Assembly (NCBI GenBank): GCA_022766165.1
Contig: QYLO01000009.1
Location: 1-64,000 of the forward strand
DNA: 64,000 bases
Direction of reading: 5' to 3'
DNA from: Candidatus Electrothrix gigas
GTDB lineage: Bacteria > Desulfobacterota > Desulfobulbia > Desulfobulbales > Desulfobulbaceae
Position numbers and translations under genes: made by a program. Positions 17,261 to 26,500 of this stretch are shown here, in pieces; within the stretch, counting starts at the first letter, position 1; each line of letters starts with the position of its first letter. Below the pieces are notes generated by a model that saw only the letters and a list, made by a program, of their open reading frames with translations, made no database searches and was not told the DNA's origin.

Positions 17261-18660
17261 AGAGTTCGTACATGCTGCATAATATAAACAAAATATTGGA
17301 CAGCTTCTGGAGTCTTGCCCCAATGAAGATGGACATAACCGGCCAGCGTGTTGTCTTTAAGATACCCCTCTGCCCGACCGTCATCCAGCACATAGCCCCG
17401 TTGAATTGCGCTGGGCATGGTGTCAATGGTGGAGTAATGAAATTCATGTCCATAACAACAGTTGCCCGCCAAACCAAGAGGAGTGTTGGTCTGCATTTCC
17501 ACCTGTCGATAGCCCAGTCTACGCAGACCTTGCTGCATCCGTGAACGCACCGGATAGACGCCAACCATAGGATATTCCTCTTTATCCGCAGTAACGATTC
17601 CCTTGGTGAGATACATAAATCCCCCGCATTCAGCATAAACTGGTTTGCCGGAACTAGAAAAGGCTCGGATCGCCCCTCGCATGGAGGTGTTGGCCGCCAA
17701 GGTTTCAGCATAAAGTTCAGGATATCCTCCGCCCAAATAGAGGCCGTCAAGGGTATCAGGCAGGGTTGCATCATGAAGCGGGCTGAAAAATATCAGCTCT
17801 GCCCCTGCTTTTGCCAGCATGTCAAGATTATCCTGATAGTAAAAACAGAATGCCTCATCCTGCGCCACGCCGAGACGAACTTTAATTGGATCTGATAACC
17901 TTGCTACCCCTGCAACCTGTTCTGTATCTTCCTGAGAATATACGACTGGTTTAACCTTAACCTGTTGCGCAACTTTCAGCAGCAGATCCACATCAAGATG
18001 CTCTTCTATAAGTTCGACAAGGCTCTGCCGATTCAGTGCAACCTCGGGACCCGTATGGAGTCCAAGATGTCGAGAGGGCAGGGCGATCTTGTTTTCTCTG
18101 GGCAAGGCACCGATAATTTCAGCCTGACAGTGCTGCCTGACTGCATGGCTGATCATCTGCACATGCCGTTCACTGCCCACCCGGTTGAAAATCACCCCAG
18201 CCACCTCTACTTGGGGATCAAGGATTTCAAAGCCTTTGACCACTGCGGCCACGCTTTCGGCTGCGGAGCGTACATCCACTACCAGCAGAACAGGTATATT
18301 CAGGAGCCGAGCCAGAGTTGCAGCCGAGCCTTGACCACCATCAAATAAGCCCATAACTCCTTCAATGATGGCAATCCCTTGAGCAGGTGGATTTTCTGCC
18401 AGCGGTGCATGAGTAACAGCATGAGTAGCAAAGAGATGCTGAACATACGCTGGCCCGCACATTCGTACATCCAGATTGCGAGAGACCTGCTCCGTTATCA
18501 GGAGGTGCAGGGTTGGGTCAATAAAATCCGGGCCACATTTAAAGGGCTGAACCATGAGACCACGTTGCTTGAGAGCGGCCATAAGGCCCAGAGTGACCGT
18601 GGTTTTGCCACAGCCAGAATGGGTTCCAGCGATGATGAGGGCTGGTTGTTGACTGTTCAT
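17257..18660 (-). CDS. cbiA: Cobyrinate a,c-diamide synthase
   Basis: The 467-residue enzyme amidates the a and c side chains of cobyrinate with glutamine and ATP in cobamide (B12) synthesis. The N-terminal half is a dethiobiotin-synthetase-like ATPase with P-loop GTHSGCGKTT (11-20) and CGPDFIDP. The C-terminal half is a class I glutamine amidotransferase with nucleophile Cys in YAECGGFMYL and a late His in GYVHLHWGK. Length and motif order are normal. No other B12 gene and no cobalamin riboswitch is seen beside it. It is probably the last gene of the transcript with the PilP-like and PhoD-like genes, 24 bases downstream of the latter. It overlaps the converging membrane gene by four bases. 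Confidence 0.93.
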   Translation of the reverse strand: MNSQQPALIIAGTHSGCGKTTVTLGLMAALKQRGLMVQPFKCGPDFIDPTLHLLITEQVSRNLDVRMCGPAYVQHLFATHAVTHAPLAENPPAQGIAIIEGVMGLFDGGQGSAATLARLLNIPVLLVVDVRSAAESVAAVVKGFEILDPQVEVAGVIFNRVGSERHVQMISHAVRQHCQAEIIGALPRENKIALPSRHLGLHTGPEVALNRQSLVELIEEHLDVDLLLKVAQQVKVKPVVYSQEDTEQVAGVARLSDPIKVRLGVAQDEAFCFYYQDNLDMLAKAGAELIFFSPLHDATLPDTLDGLYLGGGYPELYAETLAANTSMRGAIRAFSSSGKPVYAECGGFMYLTKGIVTADKEEYPMVGVYPVRSRMQQGLRRLGYRQVEMQTNTPLGLAGNCCYGHEFHYSTIDTMPSAIQRGYVLDDGRAEGYLKDNTLAGYVHLHWGKTPEAVQYFVYIMQHVRTL

Positions 18661-18684
18661 AGATAACCGTAGACGTGCATCCTT

Positions 18685-20685
18685 TCAAGATTTTTCAGAG
18701 ATTTTTACAGAGGTGTGGTTTTTCAGCTCGTAAGTGAGCTTGTCACCCTCCTTGAGTACGGTATATTTGCTTGGGCGACCATCAACAAATTGCAGCAATC
18801 CGATATTACAGTCAGGATGCACAGACGCAGATGTTTGCTGGGGACACATCAGGGTGGAAGACATTGTCCATCGTTTCCGTTTGCCCAAGGCAAATATAAC
18901 ACCGCATTTTCCCTTACGGATTGTAGTACCCATTTTTCTCAACAACCTTTCAGAGCGATGACTGGGCATATTCTTTAAGGCAGAACTGGTAAACTGCAGA
19001 CAGGTAAACTGTTCTCTATCACAAAAAAATTCTCCCTGCGTACTGAAGTTATAATGAACATCACCGGAAAGAAAGACACAACCAGCAAGTTTCATCCGAT
19101 TTTGCAGCGTATCAAAAAAAGCTTTGTACCCTTTTTTATTGGCTGTCCAGGATTCAATATCCATGATGTTGACCAATTTTCGATCAACAGGGCCTTTAAA
19201 CCAAGGAATAAAAAAGAGATACTTTTTGGCAAAAAACTGGAACAGTTTCTTTGTGACTCGAAGACTATAGTTCTGGATGGCCTCAATCGGTTTAAAGCCA
19301 AGTACTGGTGCAGCAGTGACAAATAACGGCCAAGTATCTGCAGGGATATCATTATCTGTGAGCAGTTTAGCCCATTCCACCCGCAACCAGTCCAGCGCAT
19401 ACCGATCCTGAAGTCGCGCTGGCAGGTTGTAGTCATCGTACTGACGTTGGGTCCGTGAATCCACCGCAATGACAGGTGGAAAGGTCGGAACGGAAAATCC
19501 CCAGCCACGATGCTTCCAGGTATAGAGGTCATAGCGTTCAGCAACAGCGGGATCATTCTCTGTATCTGTTAATCGTTGCTGAATACTCCATATCATGTCT
19601 TTGTGAAAGTTATCCGGGTCATTGCCCCAGCTTTGAAAGGCCCAGCAGGCAGCAAGGGCATTGGAGACAATACGTCGCCCCAAAGCAGATTGTCGAACCG
19701 TATCGTACCAGCTATGAGTGATATTCCAGTCATCTGTAACGTCATGGTCATCAAAGAGCATGTAGGTGGGAATATTGGCCAGCAGTCTGCGTATGTCCGG
19801 CAGGGTGTTATGAAAGGCGTAGAGATGATCGTGCTGCTGGGTATAAGCTTCTTGGGCATGCTCTTCCTCTCCTGGGGCAAAGCCTATTTTCTTTAAATTG
19901 CTCCAATCCCATACAGGTTCCCATGCAGACAGATTACCAAAGGCGTAGAGATACATTGCAGCATATTCGCCAAAGGAGAAGAGATGGTTTTCTGATTTAC
20001 CTGAGCTGAATCCCGACTTACGGCTCCTGAGTACCTGCTTGCGGCCATGCAACAGGATATTTCTTGGACTTCCAATCCGCGGCATATTCTCATCTTGACC
20101 GGTGAGCTGCGTTGCCACCTCTTTCAATCGAGCATGAAGAGAAAGCGCGACATCGTCCGCATATATCTGGTCTCCTGCCAAAAAAAGAAGGGCAGGGCGT
20201 CTGTCCAAATCGTCACAGGTTGCCTGCATGCGTGCGTGTCCCAGAATGAGAGCATCTGCCGAACTCGACATACCGTGCGGTTTCCGACAGCTACCATGCA
20301 AGAGGTTCTTGAGTGCAGAGGGGATGAAAAAGCTGGGACAGGTATGGGTGCCGTAGGTAATCTTTTGGAGTTCTTCTGCTGAAAAGAGAGGGACAGTCTC
20401 TTTGTTCCCGTTGCTTACCTGATCTATACTGTAATACATCAGGGTATCAAAGGGATAGCCTGATGTGCCTTTGGGTCTAGCCTGCAACAGATGGACAAAC
20501 AGGTGTTTACCAAGCTGAATGCCCTGTGGATAGCGTGTATCCATAGCACCTGTTCCGAGAATATTTTTGGTACAGTCGGTTATGGTCAGTTGCAACTGCA
20601 TGGGTTCGGATGTGGCAAGCCATACACAGACCCGATTTTTTGTGGTTCGCCGCAGGATAGGGCCAGCAAGTACTTTGTTTGTCAT
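18685..20685 (-). CDS. PhoD-like metallophosphatase
   Basis: The 666-residue protein carries the PhoD-family metal-site motifs in order: FLAGDQIYADD, LFDDHDVTDDWN and FLSGDVHYNFS. Such enzymes hydrolyse phosphoesters (phosphomonoesters and diesters, sometimes teichoic acid or phospholipid) with bound metal ions. ATG 20685 is chosen because aaaggagg lies just before it; an upstream frame from 20838 would overlap the pilP-like gene and adds no conserved residues. There is no obvious signal peptide or Tat motif, unlike classical secreted PhoD, so it may be cytoplasmic. The C-terminal 100 residues are Lys/Arg-rich and not recognised. The substrate is unknown. Confidence 0.82.
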   Translation of the reverse strand: MTNKVLAGPILRRTTKNRVCVWLATSEPMQLQLTITDCTKNILGTGAMDTRYPQGIQLGKHLFVHLLQARPKGTSGYPFDTLMYYSIDQVSNGNKETVPLFSAEELQKITYGTHTCPSFFIPSALKNLLHGSCRKPHGMSSSADALILGHARMQATCDDLDRRPALLFLAGDQIYADDVALSLHARLKEVATQLTGQDENMPRIGSPRNILLHGRKQVLRSRKSGFSSGKSENHLFSFGEYAAMYLYAFGNLSAWEPVWDWSNLKKIGFAPGEEEHAQEAYTQQHDHLYAFHNTLPDIRRLLANIPTYMLFDDHDVTDDWNITHSWYDTVRQSALGRRIVSNALAACWAFQSWGNDPDNFHKDMIWSIQQRLTDTENDPAVAERYDLYTWKHRGWGFSVPTFPPVIAVDSRTQRQYDDYNLPARLQDRYALDWLRVEWAKLLTDNDIPADTWPLFVTAAPVLGFKPIEAIQNYSLRVTKKLFQFFAKKYLFFIPWFKGPVDRKLVNIMDIESWTANKKGYKAFFDTLQNRMKLAGCVFLSGDVHYNFSTQGEFFCDREQFTCLQFTSSALKNMPSHRSERLLRKMGTTIRKGKCGVIFALGKRKRWTMSSTLMCPQQTSASVHPDCNIGLLQFVDGRPSKYTVLKEGDKLTYELKNHTSVKISEKS

Positions 20686-20713
20686 TCTTTCCTCCTTTAA
20701 TGTTGTCAGCATA

Positions 20714-21193
20714 TTAATCTTCTTGGTGCATGTACAGGGGGATCTTGTTGACGATTTCCCTGTTCCTTGGTGTTTTATAGGTTTCCGTAACCAAGAGCTT
20801 GTCTTTTTCAATGCTGGTGACAACCCCGTGTCGACCAATGAGCGTGTCCTGCTCTGCCAGATGACCTTTTCCTGTGATGTCTTCTAGCATGGCTATATTT
20901 TTGTCTTGAAAAGCCAACACTGCAACGAGCTTTAACTGTCTTGGTTCAAACTTTTGTAAGCCCGTTAAAACCTGCTTCGGGTTAATTATTCTTTCGGGAG
21001 GAGGCTTGGTCTTTTCTTTAAAAAACGGGAGAAAGGGATCTGGTCGATCTTCAAATTTATAATCAAATGCATGGTACCCCCGGAGACTGGTTTCAGGGAG
21101 AACCTGTTCGTTCGCCTGCGCCTGAACGCAGAGGAATCCTACCAGCATCAGAACGGCTGTGAATATGTATCGGTGTTGTACGATAGCTCTCAT
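20714..21193 (-). CDS. PilP-like periplasmic pilus assembly protein
   Basis: The 159-residue protein begins with a signal peptide (to about AQAN) and a proline-rich linker (DRPDPFLPFFKEKTKPPPE). The beta-rich part that follows reads LKLVAVLAF, GKGHLAEQDTLIGRHGVVTSIEKDKLLVTE. This is the plan of PilP, which links the inner-membrane PilNO complex to the PilQ secretin in type IV pili. Unlike typical PilP it has no lipobox Cys, and no pilMNOQ genes are near. It may be a stand-alone paralogue. A good ribosome binding site (aaaaaggag) precedes ATG 21193, and it heads the transcript into the PhoD-like gene 28 bases downstream. Confidence 0.65.
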   Translation of the reverse strand: MRAIVQHRYIFTAVLMLVGFLCVQAQANEQVLPETSLRGYHAFDYKFEDRPDPFLPFFKEKTKPPPERIINPKQVLTGLQKFEPRQLKLVAVLAFQDKNIAMLEDITGKGHLAEQDTLIGRHGVVTSIEKDKLLVTETYKTPRNREIVNKIPLYMHQED

Positions 21194-21402
21194 GGTGCAA
21201 TCTCCTTTTTGTATGATCCTGTTGGTATGAATAAGACGGTGAGCCTGCGCTGATTTGCTTCAGTCTACCAGCATAGCATATAACAGTTTGAAATTCTATC
21301 AGTACCATCTGCCCTTATTCCCTGTGAAGATGAGAATGATAACTCTTTCTATATACCGTGTTGATATAAAGAAATATTTTTTTCTGATAGAACGTTTTTT
21401 TG

Positions 21403-21431
21403 TTGACAGGCAATATGGAACAATGTAGCAT
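21403..21431 (+). promoter_or_regulatory. Strong promoter for the structured leader RNA
   Basis: A perfect TTGACA (21403-21408) lies 17 bases from TAGCAT (21426-21431). Transcription would start near 21438, about 280 bases before the ATG at 21720. Confidence 0.65.
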
Positions 21432-21441
21432 GACTCTTATG

Positions 21442-21690
21442 TTGAAGCTGTGAGTCTCTGTCGGGTCGAGTACTAACCCTGCTTCAATGCGCTGTCGCCT
21501 TTTTCTCAGGCGGCACAGCAGAACGGTTTGAACTGTTCTGTATGTATCATAACAACGGCAAACCGTAGTTCAACCTAAGCGGGTGCCCTGCTTTCCGGGG
21601 AAACGGAAAGTTGATAAAGCCACAGTCGTCGTGAGGCGGTGTCGGAAAGCCACGGATCTCCAAGGAGGAGACAGCCGGGTTGCCTGCTTT
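21442..21690 (+). ncRNA. Structured leader RNA, candidate c-di-GMP-I (GEMM) riboswitch
   Basis: Several hairpins can be read. 21442-21448 pairs with 21481-21487 (TTGAAGC/GCTTCAA). A GCTGT-CGCCT stem lies near 21492-21520, and an AGAACGGTT/AACTGTTCT stem near 21520-21539. The 3' part resembles the GEMM-I core: ggcaaacc (21557-21564) can pair with gggttgcc (21677-21684), and the segments aaagccacgg and gacagccgggttgcc are typical of that class. ctttccg/cggaaag closes an inner hairpin and cgtc-gtga-ggcg gives a GNRA loop. The distance between ggcaaacc and aaagccacgg is much longer than usual, so this is either a variant with an enlarged first arm or a different RNA. A covariance-model search is decisive. 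Confidence 0.5.
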
Positions 21691-21719
21691 ACCTTATAAC
21701 CTATATCGGGAGGTATGTT

Positions 21720-22001
21720 ATGAAGTCCTTATTTCATTCAAGAAGTTTTTTCAGACATCACAGTACATCAGTTTCACCTTTGGCGGTCCGCACAGTGCCG
21801 GTTACCTCGTACAAACTGCATCAAGCGAACCGTACCAAAAAAGCAATGAACAAGACGGCAGACCGTCGTCATACCTCTTTTTCGCCTGGTATGCTCCTTG
21901 ATTATACCCTTTTCTCCTATATATTGGCAGTTGATGCAGGGTTGACAGCAAAAATGTTTCTCCGTGACCGCTTACAAGGCAAGAAGAGTCTTCCGGCATG
22001 A
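21720..22001 (+). CDS. Small hypothetical protein under the structured leader
   Basis: The 93-residue ORF starts MKSLFHSRSFFRHHSTS and ends LTAKMFLRDRLQGKKSLPA. A gggaggt box lies before ATG 21720. It is rich in basic and Ser residues in the first half and has one mildly hydrophobic stretch (MLLDYTLFSYILAVDAG). No signal peptide or family is recognised. Its main support is position: it directly follows a strong promoter and a long folded leader. Confidence 0.5.
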   Translation: MKSLFHSRSFFRHHSTSVSPLAVRTVPVTSYKLHQANRTKKAMNKTADRRHTSFSPGMLLDYTLFSYILAVDAGLTAKMFLRDRLQGKKSLPA

Positions 22002-22351
22002 TAATTAGCTGACAGAGTTTGAAGAACTGAACGGGTTTCGGTCGCAGGGCCGATACCCGCTCAATTTGATGTTCCCGCCTTACTAGCCTCCATCCCCATC
22101 TCCAGAATATCCCCCAACCTGCCGGATGCAAGCTGTTCACAACTTCACAACAGTACTGGTGGCTTCCGCCCGTATCCATAGAGCATAATTTTATTTGATA
22201 ATCAATAAAAAATTAAGAATATATAATGATAATTGTACATAATCAGTGCCAAAACTAAACGCTCTCCTCAAAAAGACAGAAATAATTCTGCGAAAAACTG
22301 TTGACAGTTCCTTACCTGAAATGGTAGATATGGGCTGCATAAAAAATATAT
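22002..22351. other. Intergenic stretch before tRNA-Pro
   Basis: A hairpin at 22032-22059 (cgggt/acccg and tcgg/ccga with a tcgcagg loop) may end the transcript of the small ORF, although no T-tract follows. 22190-22230 is A+T-rich. The tRNA promoter is at 22301-22330. ORFs read across the region on the minus strand overlap the tRNA and are not believed. Confidence 0.45.
22301..22330 (+). promoter_or_regulatory. Promoter of tRNA-Pro
   Basis: TTGACA (22301-22306) and TAGATA (22325-22330) are 18 bases apart and end 21 bases before the mature tRNA. Confidence 0.6.
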
Positions 22352-22428
22352 CGGAACGTAGCGCAGCCTGGTAGCGCACTTGACTGGGGGTCAAGTGGTC
22401 GGAGGTTCAAATCCTCTCGTTCCGACCA
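22352..22428 (+). tRNA. tRNA-Pro (anticodon GGG)
   Basis: The 77-base sequence folds as a cloverleaf. Acceptor cggaacg pairs with cgttccg, followed by discriminator A and encoded CCA. The anticodon stem is cttga/tcaag around loop ctggggg, giving anticodon GGG. The T arm contains ggttcaaatcc. It reads CCC (and CCT by wobble) codons. Confidence 0.97.
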
Positions 22429-22436
22429 GTAATATG

Positions 22437-22470
22437 AAGGAGTTAGACGGAAACGTTTAACTCCTTTTTT
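22437..22470 (+). terminator. Rho-independent terminator after tRNA-Pro
   Basis: aaggagttagac (22437-22448) pairs with gtttaactcctt (22455-22466) around ggaaac, and a T run follows. It lies nine bases after the tRNA CCA. Confidence 0.9.
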
Positions 22471-22569
22471 ATTGAAAATCGTCTCCAGCCTCCTGCCTTC
22501 ACTTTTTTGACTAACGGAAAGAATGATCAGGGACGGAGCAAGATCACCCCTTCCCTGATGTTGTTGTTC

Positions 22570-23256
22570 TTACCATACAGCAGGGGCAGTACCAGTATCC
22601 GCAGGTGTGGTTCTCTCGGCTGGTTGACCGTTTGCCGCTGCCTGCGCAGCTGCCTTTTTCTCTAATAGTTCCTTCAGCCTCTTCAGTTCTGCAAGTTCTT
22701 TCAGGGTCAGAGGCTCAGGCGAAGCGCAACGTGGATCAGTTTTCTGCATTGCACCGGTCAGCAATGGAACATCAAGACCGGGCAGGACAATGGGATCACA
22801 GCCGTGTCCCTGCTCACAGACCATATCCCACTGCGGTTTTGCCTTGCTATGACAGTCAAGACAGCTACCGCCGAGAGCACTTTTCATCTCAGCAAACCCC
22901 CGTGCTTTGATCTTCGCACCATCTTTACTTACATCCAAGGCAAAGAACTCCCAGTCATTGGTTGCCGGGCTGGCACCTTTCTCCCGCTTGACCATAGCCT
23001 CTGCGGGGATCAACTGCAGCACGGTTCCAGGAGGATAGACCCCGCCCATACCAGACTTGGCAACCGCCAGTGTTCCTGTCAGGTTTCCAAGAATATTATC
23101 AACATACATGTTGCGCACTTTCTGGTTCTGATGCAGGCATTCAAATGATTGCTCAGTGACTACCACCTTTCTGTCAGCGGCAGAGGCTTGAACGGTGATG
23201 CCAATCAGCAAAGATACAGCAGTGAAGACAAGAATTTTTCCGGTACAAATGTTCAT
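22570..23256 (-). CDS. Cytochrome P460-like c-type haem protein
   Basis: The 228-residue protein has a signal peptide (cleavage near ASA/ADR) and one haem-binding motif C132-L-D-C135-H136. A beta-rich domain with GGVYPPGTVLQLIP and DWEFFALDVS precedes it, the pattern of the P460 family. A further C-x-x-x-H-G-C cluster (VCEQGHGCDP) follows the haem site. Classical P460 proteins oxidise hydroxylamine or bind NO; many relatives have no proven reaction. The last 60 residues are a Lys/Leu/Ala helix and a Pro/Thr tail. aaaggagg precedes ATG 23256. It is a single transcription unit, divergent from nothing else nearby. Confidence 0.8.
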   Translation of the reverse strand: MNICTGKILVFTAVSLLIGITVQASAADRKVVVTEQSFECLHQNQKVRNMYVDNILGNLTGTLAVAKSGMGGVYPPGTVLQLIPAEAMVKREKGASPATNDWEFFALDVSKDGAKIKARGFAEMKSALGGSCLDCHSKAKPQWDMVCEQGHGCDPIVLPGLDVPLLTGAMQKTDPRCASPEPLTLKELAELKRLKELLEKKAAAQAAANGQPAERTTPADTGTAPAVW

Positions 23257-23392
23257 TATTTCCTCCTTTTGAGTATGATATGAAAAGACAGCCGCAACAA
23301 AGCGACCGCCTCCTGTCTTTTCGATTATCCTACTCTGTAGGTCTCTATGTCAAATTATTTTATGAAAAAGATCAAGCACCACGCACCATTGT

Positions 23393-23507
23393 ACTCAAGA
23401 CGAATTTGTCGTGATAGGTATAACGGCGCTGCCATGATACCCGATACGAATCTGTCGTGATACTCAATACGAATTTGCCGTGATACGTATCACGGGACAG
23501 TCGTGAT
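23393..23507. repeat. Five tandem 23-bp units downstream of purL
   Basis: Five abutting 23-bp units fill 23393-23507. The best conserved units read actcaatacgaatttgccgtg plus at and the like; the second and fifth are diverged but keep the ending (c)gtgat or catgat. A partial sixth follows at 23508. The array fills most of the gap between purL and the P460 gene (23257-23524). It contains no spacers, so it is not CRISPR. The function is unknown. Confidence 0.8.
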
Positions 23508-23524
23508 ACCTATGACGACGAATT

Positions 23525-26500
23525 CTACTTCACACACCACGCATACGCATTGCGGAACATCTGCAACCAAGGCGAAGCCTCCATGCCCTGCATCTCTTGC
23601 GGCAACCAATGGCATTGCCAGCCCAGAAATGCCCGTTCCGGATGGGGCATCATGGCGAGGTGGCGACCGTCGGGCGAGCAGAGTCCGGCAAAACCATCGG
23701 GTGAGCCGTTGGGATTAAAGGGATACTGCTCTGTGGCTAGGCCGTTATCGTCAGTGTAGACCAGCGGCACCAGACCTTGCTCAACCACCTTATCCCGCAC
23801 TGCCTGATCCGGGAAATGCAGCTTGCCCTCACCGTGATCCACATGAATGCCAAAGACCAGTTCGGACATACCTTGCAGCATGATAGCCGGACTGTCCTGT
23901 ACTTTGACGGTGGTCCAGCGAGACTCGAAGCGGCCTGAGTCGTTATGAACAAAACGGGGCTGTACCTCGGCCTCCAAACCCTGCCAGGGTACCCAGCCCA
24001 GCAGACCGAAGAGCTGGCAGCCGTTGCAGATCCCCAGAGTAAAGGTGTCAGGTCGGTTGTAGAATGCGTTGAACATCTCTTTGAGCCGGTCATTAAAGAG
24101 AATAGTGGCGGCCCAGCCTTTAGCTGACTCCGGTACATCGGCGTAAGAAAATCCGCCTACCGCCGCAATGCCTTGGAAGCCCTCCAGGTCAATGCGCCCG
24201 GCCAGCAGATCGGTCATGGTGATATCCCAGGGTTCAAAACCGGCAGCATAGAAGGCGGAACTCATCTCTCGGTCCGAGTTGGATCCCTCATCACGGAGAA
24301 TAGCCACCTTGGGTTTATTGGTGGCAGCCAGCAGGGCTGGGGGTGCAGGTTCCGGCTGAAAGGGCAGGTGATAGGCCGGGGCCTGTCGGTCGTAGATGGC
24401 TTCCTTTTCCGCATCTGCGCAGGTTGGGTTCATCTGGAGACGTTCCAGCTGATAACTGGTCTCCTCCCATTCCTGCCGCAGGAGGCGCATGTCCTCATTC
24501 AGTACCACATCACTGTTGTAGCTGATGCGAATCTGTTGCTCCACAGTGCTGTTGCCCAGCAGGATGTTGTCCACCTCCGCATGAGCCAGAATTTCCTGGA
24601 CATGATCAAGTTCGTCCAGGCGGCATTCCAGCACCAGGCCCAGTTCCTCGCTAAACAGGGCCGGAATCGCCTCGACCTCAGCCGCATTATATGATAATGC
24701 CAGTTCCAGACCACAGTTGCCTGCAAAGGCCATCTCCAAGACCGTGGTAATCAGACCGCCATCAGAGCGATCATGTCCAGCCAGGATCAGCCCCTGATCA
24801 ATGAGCTGCTGAACAGCTCCAAAAGCCCGGCGCAACAGAGCCGGATCGTCCATATCCGGGCTTTCGTTACCCAGACTGCCCAGGGTTTGAGCTAGAGCAG
24901 ATCCTCCCAAACGGGCCTTGCCCGGCGCCAGATCAATGAGCAGCAGTGCCGAACCTGGTTTCTTGATATCCGGGGTAATGACCTTGCGGATGTCGCTCAT
25001 AGCTGCATAAGCCGAGATAACGAGCTGGCGCGGAGATTTCACGGTCTCCTCGCCCACCTTGGTCGCCATAGACAGGGAATCCTTGCCCCCGTCTACAGCC
25101 ATGCCGGTTGCGATCATGGCATCACGCATGGCCCGGGCCGCATCGTTCATAGCTGCACCTTCGCCGGGAAGCTTAGGCGCCCACATCCAGTTGGCTGAAC
25201 ACTTCACCTGCTCAGGATCGTCGATCTTGGCCCACACCAGATTGGTCCATGCCTCGCCCACTGCCATTCTGGCCCCGGCTGCCGGATCAACCAGCATCTT
25301 GATCGGCTGCTCACCAATGGCCGTGGCAATGCCGGTCAGGCCGAAATGGGACTGGGCCACCACAGCCACATCCGCTACCGTAAGTTGGAGCGGACCGCAG
25401 CATTGCTGCTGGGCGATTAGACCGGTGACGGCCCGGTCCACCTTGTTGGTGAGGAAACGTTTGGAGCCCACCGAAACCAGGCGCAACACGTTATGGAGGC
25501 AATCACGCACTGTAGGGGCAGGTCCCCGTGCCTGCCCTTGCTCATCATTGGCAAACGGGTAGACACAGGGGTCTACCCCTACGGGTATCCGGTTGTCCTC
25601 AAAGGTCTTTTGCGGAATATCCCCCAATACCTCGTTCAGTTCCACATCCACCGGGGTCGAACCATCCTGTTCATCATGGACAATGAAACGCAGGTCACCA
25701 GTGACCTCACCCAACACCTCGCACCCCACCTTTTCCCGTTCGCAGATGGCCTGGAACTGGTCAATATTTTTCGGGCTGATCAGGAAGCCATTCCTCTCTT
25801 GGTACTCGGCCACGTAGATCTCCAGTACGGACATGGTGGGGTCGCCGACCCGGATCTTGCGGATCTCAATGCGCCCGCCGGAATGCTCCACCAGCTCCTT
25901 GAGCACATTGGCTGGGCCGCCTGCGCCTTGATCGTGGATGACCTCAATCAGGGTTTTATCGCCCATCTCGTTGCAGGCCCGGATAACCCGGTTCATCTTC
26001 TGCTCCATCTCGGCATCGCCGCGCTGGACCGCATTAAAATCCAGCTCCTCGGCATTCTCGCCCTGGAGCATAGACGAGGCTGCGCCGCCGCCGAAACCGA
26101 CCCGATAGGCCGGCCCGCCTACCTGGACAATGAGCATCCCTTTTTCTTCTTTTTCCTTTGCAGTGTGCCGGTCATCAATCTGGCCGATCCCGCCGGTAAA
26201 CATGATCGGCTTGAGAAAGCCCCAGCGTTCGCCGCTCTCTAAACGCATATCGAAGGAGCGGGTGAAGCCCTGAATCATCGGCTCACCAAACTTATTGCCA
26301 TAATCCGAGGCCCCGTTGCTGGCCTCGATCTCAATCGTCAGGCCTGAGGCCAGGTTGAAAGGGCAGGGGAGATCGACTTCCCAAGGCAGGTCGTAGCCGG
26401 GAATGTGAAGGTTGGCCACGCAATAGCCAGTGGTTCCGGCCATGACAAAACCGCCTTTACCGGTTCCCTGCACGTCGCGGATACGACCGCCGGTGCCGGT

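Noticed and set aside
18661-18700. Cobalamin riboswitch before cbiA
   Set aside because: Only 24 bases separate cbiA from the preceding gene and no B12-box or conserved core was found.
20686-20838. Upstream extension of the PhoD-like protein
   Set aside because: A strong ribosome site directly precedes ATG 20685, and the extension would overlap the pilP-like gene.
22191-22394. Minus-strand ORF overlapping tRNA-Pro
   Set aside because: It reads through a clear tRNA gene and its promoter.
23393-23507. Possible CRISPR array (23-bp repeats)
   Set aside because: The repeat units are contiguous and diverged, with no unique spacers and no cas gene in the window.
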